NCBI GenBank assembly: GCA_021779935.1
Contig: JAJXZT010000011.1
Location: 62,001-126,000 of the forward strand
Source of the DNA: Acidobacteriota bacterium
GTDB taxonomy: Bacteria; Acidobacteriota; Terriglobia; Terriglobales; Acidobacteriaceae
DNA: 64,000 nt
Direction: 5' to 3'
In this document: in pieces, positions 35,344 through 41,224 of the stretch
Position numbering within the stretch: position 1 is the stretch's first letter
Layout of the letters: every line of letters begins with the position of its first letter
Translations under genes and position numbers: made by a program
Notes under the pieces: model-generated
The model's database searches: none
Seen by the model: only the letters and a program-made list of their open reading frames with translations
What the model was told of the DNA's origin: nothing

Positions 35344-36528
35344 CTACATCTTCGCCAGAATCGCTTCCGTCATCTGCGTCGTGCTCGCTGCGCCAAGCTT
35401 GATCGCGTCCGCACCGCCCGGCAGCCGCAACATATCGTACGACCGCACTTTCCCTTCCGCGATCACCGCTGCAATCGCCTTGCGCATGCGGTTTGCCTTC
35501 TCCCGCTCGCCCACGTGATCCAGCAGCATTGCCGCCGACAGGATCATCGCAATCGGATTGACGATCGGAGGATCAAGCTCGGCATACTTCGGCGCTGACC
35601 CGTGTGTTGGCTCAAACACCGCCACCTCTGCTCCGATATTACCGCTCGCCGCAAAGCCCAGTCCGCCCACCAGTCCCGCGAATGCGTCGCTGATCACGTC
35701 TCCGAACAGGTTCGACGCCACGATCACGCCATAGTCTTCCGGATTCTTCGTCAGCCACATCGTCTGCGCGTCGATGTTCGTTGACCACAGCGCTATACCG
35801 GGATAATTCTTCGCCACTTCCTTCGCCGCGTCTTCCATCATCCCTGACGTTTCGCGCAGCACGTTCGGTTTCTCGCAGATTGTCACGCCCTTGTAGCCGA
35901 ACTTCTTCGCATACTCGAACGCCGCCGTGCAGATGCGCCGTGCCGCCGGACGCGTGATGATTCGTACCGACACCGCCAGGTCTTCGCCCGGCATGTTCGC
36001 AAACGGCGCAAACTTCTTGTGCGTCGCCAGCGCCGCCCGCACCTCTTCCGGAGGATTCGTCCATTCCACGCCCGCGTACAGGCCCTCCGTGTTCTGGCGG
36101 AAAACTACCACGTCCACCTCTGGCTCTTCGTAACCGCCATCGGGACGCTTGCGGATAAAGTTCAGCGGATTGCCCGGAAAACCAATGCATGGCCTCAGGC
36201 AGATATCCAGGCCGAACAACTGCCGCATCGAGACGATGGGGCTGAAGTACTGGTAGCCCTTGCCCCGCAACTCCGGCTTCAACTCCGCGTCCGCCGCCTT
36301 CTTTGGCTTCGAGGTAATCGCCCCGAACAGCCCGAGCCTGTGTTTGCGCAGCAACTCAATCGTTCGCTCCGGCAACGCGTTGCCTTCGTTCCGCCAGCAC
36401 TCCCAGCCGATGTCGGCATGCACATACTCCGCGTCGAATCCCACTGCCCGCAGCACTTTCAGCGCCTCCGGCAGAACCTGGTTTCCGATCCCGTCTCCCG
36501 GCATCGTCACTACCGTGTACTTCGCCAT
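35344..36528 (-). CDS. Isocitrate/isopropylmalate-family dehydrogenase
   Basis: The 394-residue beta-decarboxylating dehydrogenase begins MAKYTVVTMPGDGIGNQVLPEAL and has the metal/substrate segments VVFRQNTEGLYAGVEW, LWSTNIDAQTMWL and GVIVASNLFGDVISDAFAGLVGG, and the cofactor loop FEPTHGSAPKYA. Members oxidise isocitrate, 3-isopropylmalate, homoisocitrate or tartrate. It lies between a homoaconitase-like gene and citrate-lyase genes, so a (homo)isocitrate-type substrate is likely, but specificity cannot be fixed. Confidence 0.88.
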   Translation of the reverse strand: MAKYTVVTMPGDGIGNQVLPEALKVLRAVGFDAEYVHADIGWECWRNEGNALPERTIELLRKHRLGLFGAITSKPKKAADAELKPELRGKGYQYFSPIVSMRQLFGLDICLRPCIGFPGNPLNFIRKRPDGGYEEPEVDVVVFRQNTEGLYAGVEWTNPPEEVRAALATHKKFAPFANMPGEDLAVSVRIITRPAARRICTAAFEYAKKFGYKGVTICEKPNVLRETSGMMEDAAKEVAKNYPGIALWSTNIDAQTMWLTKNPEDYGVIVASNLFGDVISDAFAGLVGGLGFAASGNIGAEVAVFEPTHGSAPKYAELDPPIVNPIAMILSAAMLLDHVGEREKANRMRKAIAAVIAEGKVRSYDMLRLPGGADAIKLGAASTTQMTEAILAKM

Positions 36529-36571
36529 GCTTGCTTCTCCTGACAGACTCTTTCTATGAACTTTGTCCGAT

Positions 36572-38515
36572 TCACGCCGTCGCCGGCGCCAGTTTCTTCA
36601 TCACCAGGTTTTCCACTCCCCCGGCAATCACCAGCGACTGCGGCACCGTTCCCAGCGGCGGAAAACGGAACGCTTCATTGCGATAGCGAATCGTCCCCGT
36701 CGTAAAGTCGATTGCAATTTCATCTCCCGGCAGCACCGTCTTGTCCTTCTCCGCCGCGAACATCTGCTTCATGCGCTTGATGAACTCCGGACACTCCACG
36801 CACAGGAAGCCGTTGTTAAACGCGTTGCGCAAGTAGGTCTGCGAGAAGCTCCCGGCAATCACCAGCGGGATGCCCTTCGCCTTCAGCGCTGTCACCGCCT
36901 GCTCGCGGCTCGATCCCGTACCGAAGTTGAATCCGCCAATCACCACGTCGCCAGCGCGCGTCTTCTCCGCAAACTGCGGATCGTAGTTTTCCATCACCAC
37001 GCGCGCCATCATCTCCGGCGTCATGTCTTCGCGATAGGTGTAGTCCTTGCCGTAAATGCCATCCGTGTTCAGGTTGTCCTGCGGGCAGAAGACCATCCGT
37101 CCGCGCACTTCCGCCGGAAAACCTTCCAGTATCTCCACTTTCTCCTGCTCCACTTCCGCTGCGCCCAGTTGCACGAACCTCGGCTTCAACTCCATCGCCT
37201 GCACGTCCACCGGCGACGTGATGTACCCGGCCACGGCCGACGACGCCACCACCGCCGGCGACGCCAAGTAGCACTGCGCGTCGCGCGATCCCATGCGTCC
37301 CTTGAAGTTTCGGTTCGTCGCCGAAATGCCAACCTCGCCGGCTTCCAGCAGTCCTGTGCCCAGCCCGATGCACGGCCCGCAACCCGGAGGCAGTGCCGTC
37401 GCACCCGCATCCAGCAGCGTCTTCCACGCGCCACTCTCTTCTGCTCGCTGCTGCACTTCGGCCGAAGCCGCCGCCACGTAGAACTTCACGCCCTGCGCGA
37501 CCTTCTTGTTCTCCAGAACGCCTGCCGCCGCTTCCAGATCCTCCAACCGCGAGTTCACGCAGCTCACCAGGTATGCCTTCTGGATCGCCACTCGCTTCGG
37601 TCCGATCTCCGCCAGCGGCCTCATCACCTGCACCGTGTCCGGCCCGCTCACGTGCGGCGATACCTTTGCCAGATCAAGTTCGATCCGTCCCGCATACACC
37701 GCGTCTTCATCCGGCATCGCAGGCCGCTGCTCCAGTCGTCGCAGCCGGTCTTCCGCCAATCGCTTCTTGCCCTTGTCGTCCAGGGCTTCCTGCCGCTCGT
37801 GCAGATACTCGAATGTCGTTGCGTCGGCCGGGAACCATCCCACCAGCGCGCCCCACTCCGTCGTCATGTTGGCAATCGAGAGCCGCTCGTCCATGCTGAG
37901 CGTGGCCACGCCCTCGCCCGCGAACTCCACCACCGCGTTCAACACTTCTTCGTGGTTATAGAGTCCGCACAGCGTAATGATCACGTCCTTGCCGGTCACG
38001 CCCTTGCGCAGCTTGCCCTTTAACACCACCTGTACGGTTGGCGGAATCTGCCACCAGAACTCGCCCGTCGCCCAGATCGCCGCCGCGTCCGTGCGCACCA
38101 CAGGCGTGCCCACCGCGCCCAGCGCGCCATACATGTTTGAATGCGAATCGCTTGCCACCACCAGCGAACCCGGCAGCACGTAACCGCGCTCCACCATCAA
38201 CTGGTGTCCAATGCCCATGCCCGCCGGATGGAAGTCGATCTTTTGCTCTTTCGCGAAGGCCTCGATGTCGCGATACTTCTTCGCGTTCGCCTCGTCCTTG
38301 TTCTGGATGTCGTGGTCGAGGGCAAACACCGGCTGCCGCGGATCATGCACCTTTGCCAGCCCGAATTGCTTGAACTTCTTCAACACCGCCGAGGTGTTGT
38401 CGTGCGTCATCACGTGCGTCGGCCTGATCGACACGAAGTCTCCCGCCCGCAGCGGCCGCTTCGGCCCCTCGGCCATGTGTGCCTGCACAATTTTTTCGAC
38501 TACCGTCTGCCCCAT
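36572..38515 (-). CDS. Homoaconitase/isopropylmalate isomerase-like hydro-lyase, fused large and small domains
   Basis: The start at 38515 (MGQTVVEKIV) has GGAGG upstream within the end of the preceding small gene. The 647-residue protein joins the aconitase catalytic part and swivel domain in one chain. Cluster cysteines are in LVSCVNSR and PPGCGPCIG; the swivel domain has GGFNFGTGSSREQA. HDIQN, ASDSHSNMYG, GTPVVRTDAAAIWATG and ANMTTEWGALVGWFP are close to fungal Lys4 homoaconitase, which is unusual in bacteria. It would isomerise a citrate-like acid through an aconitate-like intermediate. Confidence 0.87.
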   Translation of the reverse strand: MGQTVVEKIVQAHMAEGPKRPLRAGDFVSIRPTHVMTHDNTSAVLKKFKQFGLAKVHDPRQPVFALDHDIQNKDEANAKKYRDIEAFAKEQKIDFHPAGMGIGHQLMVERGYVLPGSLVVASDSHSNMYGALGAVGTPVVRTDAAAIWATGEFWWQIPPTVQVVLKGKLRKGVTGKDVIITLCGLYNHEEVLNAVVEFAGEGVATLSMDERLSIANMTTEWGALVGWFPADATTFEYLHERQEALDDKGKKRLAEDRLRRLEQRPAMPDEDAVYAGRIELDLAKVSPHVSGPDTVQVMRPLAEIGPKRVAIQKAYLVSCVNSRLEDLEAAAGVLENKKVAQGVKFYVAAASAEVQQRAEESGAWKTLLDAGATALPPGCGPCIGLGTGLLEAGEVGISATNRNFKGRMGSRDAQCYLASPAVVASSAVAGYITSPVDVQAMELKPRFVQLGAAEVEQEKVEILEGFPAEVRGRMVFCPQDNLNTDGIYGKDYTYREDMTPEMMARVVMENYDPQFAEKTRAGDVVIGGFNFGTGSSREQAVTALKAKGIPLVIAGSFSQTYLRNAFNNGFLCVECPEFIKRMKQMFAAEKDKTVLPGDEIAIDFTTGTIRYRNEAFRFPPLGTVPQSLVIAGGVENLVMKKLAPATA

Positions 38516-38519
38516 AAGC

Positions 38520-38684
38520 TCACGCCTCCGCTTCTTCCGCGTCGTCGTCGTCCAGATCGGCGCCGCACTCCGGACACCAATCGTTGCGTCCCAGTTCGTG
38601 TTCCATCTCCGCCTGGCACTCCAGACAATGACATATCTCCACTTCCGACTTATGCCTTCCATACGACTTCAGTAAGGCCGTCAT
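38520..38684 (-). CDS. Small Cys-rich (zinc-ribbon-like) protein
   Basis: This 54-residue frame (ATG at 38684, TGA at 38522) has GGAAGGTG upstream. It encodes EICHCLECQAEMEHELGRND, then WCPECGAD, then an acidic tail DLDDDDAEEAEA. Two Cys pairs about 20 residues apart suggest a zinc ribbon or rubredoxin-like metal site. It ends 4 bases before the homoaconitase-like gene and carries that gene's ribosome-binding site, so the two are coupled. A role in cluster assembly or partner binding is only a guess. Confidence 0.65.
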   Translation of the reverse strand: MTALLKSYGRHKSEVEICHCLECQAEMEHELGRNDWCPECGADLDDDDAEEAEA

Positions 38685-38728
38685 GGTTCACCTTCCTCGG
38701 ATATGCTGTCCTTCGCGGATAGCGCGGG

Positions 38729-40114
38729 TTAGCCGCGCTTCCCTGTCTGCGCCATCAACTCCGTCACCGAACCCAGCTTCTCCAGGTTCCACACGGCGTC
38801 GATCAGCCGCTTCTGCTCTTCTTTCTTCAAAACTCCTTCCGCCAGTGCCGCAAACTTCTCTTCAATCTCGCGGTCGCTCAGCGGATTCCTCGGATCGCCC
38901 TTCGGGTAGTCAAGCTGCTTCGTGAACTCCCGCCCATCGGTCGTCGTGATCTTCACAATCACCCGTTGCAGCGCCGGAAACACTTTTTCGATCTCCGCAT
39001 CCGCCACTACCTCCACCTTGCGCAACTGCGCCCGAATCAGCGGGTCTTCGATCTTCGCCATCGTGAACTGCGCCGGCGTCACCTGCCGCTCGGCGATTGC
39101 CGCCGCAATGCAATATGGCAGCGAGTGGTCCGCCGTCTCCTTCGTGTGCGGATCGTACTTGCTCGGATCGGCCAGGATGTCCGCCGCCCGCGCCAGCGAC
39201 CGTATGTGCACTTTCGCAATCTGCTCCGGCTTCAGGTCGTTGCCTTTCACCAGGTCGAGCACCGCCGAAATTGGTGCGTGAGTCAGCGCCTCGGTCGGGA
39301 AGAACTTCATGCCGCACTGCGTAATCCGCCAGCTTTCGCCCAACCCATCGGTCAGCAGGTTCAGCTTCCACTCCGGCCCAAAGCAGTGCGCCAGTCCCTC
39401 CTTGCCGTCGATCACGTGTTCCGGCCCCGTGTATCCCTTCTCCGCCAGCAGCGCCGCCATCACGCCGCTTTCCGTTGCCATCGGGTCTACCGTGTTCTTC
39501 ATCATCGTCAGCTTGCCGGCCGTCACCGCACCCAGCGTGCAGCGCGCGCTCGCTGAAATCCCGATCGCGTGTTGCATCTGCTCCCACGGCAGGTGAAGCA
39601 TCCGTGCCGCCACAATCGGCGAGACAAAGGCCGTCAACGTTGCGTGGTGCCATCCGCGCTCGCGGATTCCCGGTACCGCCGCCTCACACATCCGGCACTC
39701 GAACTCATGCCCCAGCGCAATGCCCACGATCAACTCGCGTCCATCGCCCTTGGCCCGCTCCGCGCATGCCAGCGCCGCCGGGATAATGTCAGACGGATGC
39801 GACGGGTCCTGTTTCCAGTAGATGTCGTTGTAGTCCATGCAGCGGACCATCAGCGCGTTCGCCAGCGCGGCTGAAACCACATCCATCTTCTTGCCCGAGC
39901 CGATCACCGTCGCCGGGCCGCTCGCCGCGATCTCGTTCAGCACGCCCAGCGCAATCACCACGTCATGCTGCTGATAGCCGCCCAGCGCACATCCCAGCGA
40001 ATCCAGAAGAAACCGCTTCGCCTGGTACACCGCATCCTTCGACAGGTCCTCGAACCGCACACCCGCCGCCCATTTCGACATCACCGCTGTGATCGTCTCT
40101 TTCTTCTCCGCCAT
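38729..40114 (-). CDS. MmgE/PrpD family protein (2-methylcitrate dehydratase-like)
   Basis: The 461-residue protein has the family features AKRFLLDSLGCALGGYQQ, MDYNDIYWKQDPSHPSDIIPAALA, GHEFECRMCEAA, GWHHATLTAFVSP and MKFFPTEALTHAPI. PrpD-type enzymes dehydrate 2-methylcitrate, and relatives act on citrate or itaconate-like acids. Here it is encoded with an aconitase-type hydratase, a decarboxylating dehydrogenase and citrate lyase subunits, so a tricarboxylate substrate is probable. No prpB or prpC is present in the window. Confidence 0.9.
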   Translation of the reverse strand: MAEKKETITAVMSKWAAGVRFEDLSKDAVYQAKRFLLDSLGCALGGYQQHDVVIALGVLNEIAASGPATVIGSGKKMDVVSAALANALMVRCMDYNDIYWKQDPSHPSDIIPAALACAERAKGDGRELIVGIALGHEFECRMCEAAVPGIRERGWHHATLTAFVSPIVAARMLHLPWEQMQHAIGISASARCTLGAVTAGKLTMMKNTVDPMATESGVMAALLAEKGYTGPEHVIDGKEGLAHCFGPEWKLNLLTDGLGESWRITQCGMKFFPTEALTHAPISAVLDLVKGNDLKPEQIAKVHIRSLARAADILADPSKYDPHTKETADHSLPYCIAAAIAERQVTPAQFTMAKIEDPLIRAQLRKVEVVADAEIEKVFPALQRVIVKITTTDGREFTKQLDYPKGDPRNPLSDREIEEKFAALAEGVLKKEEQKRLIDAVWNLEKLGSVTELMAQTGKRG

Positions 40115-40129
40115 ATCCCCTACCTTTGC

Positions 40130-40312
40130 TTATGTAGCCCCAGCCGCCCTCGGCTGGGGGACTTTCTTTTCGGGTGCCTATTCTGAGTTGGGTGCCCACG
40201 TTCGCGCCCGTTTTTGGGCGATAACGTGGGACTCATGTTTTTTGTGACTCGTGACTGGCGACTTGCGACTTTTCCGTGCCCTACCCTTGTCGCGCAGCGA
40301 CAGGGTGGGGTA
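40130..40312. repeat. Cluster of intergenic hairpin repeats
   Basis: Three strong inverted repeats lie end to end between the HD-like gene and the PrpD gene: CCCCAGCC/GGCTGGGG (40138-40159), CCCACGTT/AACGTGGG (40195-40230, with a nested CGCCC/GGGCG), and a bulged 14-bp stem around TGTCGC-gca-GCGACA (40279-40310). Between them is gactcgtgact (40246), repeated at 59892. They could end or process the transcript, or stabilise the downstream mRNA. The mosaic look suggests mobile or REP-like elements. Confidence 0.6.
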
Positions 40313-40319
40313 TTTCTCC

Positions 40320-40898
40320 TTACCTCAAGTTCTTCTTGTCCTTGAATGGCAGGAACGCCATGAAGTCCGCGTGATGCACAATAAAGGCTTCCGTCGTGCG
40401 TTTCACCAGGTCGCCCTCGGCCGCGTGCGTCGCCACGATGTGGCACACCGCATCCGGCAGCCCGCACTCCATTGCCAGCGCCACGCCCGTAAACGGATGC
40501 CGCAGCATCTCTCCGCGCTCGCTCTGCACTGTCTTGCCGTCGCGCTTCTCGTACTCCAGCAACTTGCCGACGTCGGCCAGAATCGCACCCGCAATCACCG
40601 TGTCCATGTCGATCTTCAGCGCCGTGCCCATGAACTCCTGCATCGCACGCGCCGCGTCGCGCGCAATGTGCACCACGCACCGCTTGTGCTCCATGAACGT
40701 CGTCGGACAGTTCGCCACCAGCAGCGTGAACGGAATCTTTGTCAGGTCATCCGGCGTCAGAGGACTCAACTCGAACGCCCGCTCCCAGCACCGCGTCACC
40801 TTTTCCCGCAGCGCCATATCGCCAATCCACTCCAGCTCAGGCCACAGGTGTTGCACTTCCGCGCGTAGTTTTTCTTTATTCAAAGGAATTGCCGGCAT
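40320..40898 (-). CDS. HD-domain-like protein with altered HD pair
   Basis: The start at 40898 (MPAIPLNKEK) has GGAGAG 11 bases upstream. The 192-residue helical protein resembles HD-type phosphohydrolases: HKRCVVHIARDAARAM, then VIAGAILADVGKLLEYE, then LRHPFTGVALAMECGL and VATHAAEGD. The doublet that should read HD in LLHDIGK reads AD, so one metal-binding His is absent while the others remain. It is the first gene of the tricarboxylate cluster; a regulatory or altered catalytic role is possible. Confidence 0.78.
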   Translation of the reverse strand: MPAIPLNKEKLRAEVQHLWPELEWIGDMALREKVTRCWERAFELSPLTPDDLTKIPFTLLVANCPTTFMEHKRCVVHIARDAARAMQEFMGTALKIDMDTVIAGAILADVGKLLEYEKRDGKTVQSERGEMLRHPFTGVALAMECGLPDAVCHIVATHAAEGDLVKRTTEAFIVHHADFMAFLPFKDKKNLR

Positions 40899-41038
40899 GC
40901 AGAATTCTTCTCTCCGGTGAACGACTGCCACCGTTGCCGTTGCACAGCGATTTCGCCAAACCGGCAGACTTCGTCCCCGGGGCCCCGGTCTGGCCCTTCA
41001 GTGACTTTCTATTGGAGCAAACCGCCGGGAGGTAAGGT

Positions 41039-41054
41039 TGTGATGGCGGTCACA
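41039..41054. promoter_or_regulatory. CRP/FNR-type site before the tricarboxylate cluster
   Basis: TGTGATGGCGGTCACA is a perfect TGTGA-N6-TCACA palindrome about 140 bases upstream of the first gene. It is placed suitably to activate the leftward operon. Confidence 0.6.
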
Positions 41055-41190
41055 TAAGGCTGGAATTATCTCTTTCCCTATACACCCAAAAAACGCAGCT
41101 TTTGTGGACTATGCATCGAATTTATCGACTTTATTCACAATATTCACCGCAACGACGCATCACCCCCGCATCTCCTGTTCTTCCCTTTCG

Positions 41191-41224
41191 AAAATCCGGC
41201 AATTCGGCAATCCGAAAAGCCCCC
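41191..41224. repeat. Intergenic repeat, copy 2
   Basis: AAAATCCGGCAATTCG (41191-41206) matches 34081-34096. It is followed by a second gcaatccg unit. The next bases (cgtatttcgtacttcttacttcg) are a degenerate repeat that forms the stop region and C-terminus of the acyltransferase gene. Confidence 0.5.

Larger units (their letters stand above)
40899..41224 (-). promoter_or_regulatory. Upstream region of the tricarboxylate cluster
   Basis: This 326-base gap holds a perfect CRP/FNR-type box at 41039-41054, an AT-rich stretch (41105-41150) and a copy of an intergenic repeat near 41191. A weak -10 candidate, TAGAAA, lies at 41012-41007 on the minus strand. No gene is supported. Confidence 0.45.

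Noticed and set aside
36563-38023. 486-residue plus-strand frame over the homoaconitase-like gene
   Set aside because: His/Arg-rich antisense translation without any motif; the opposite strand encodes a clear aconitase-family enzyme.
40130-40312. CRISPR array
   Set aside because: The repeats here are different hairpins without a regular repeat-spacer pattern, and no cas gene is nearby.
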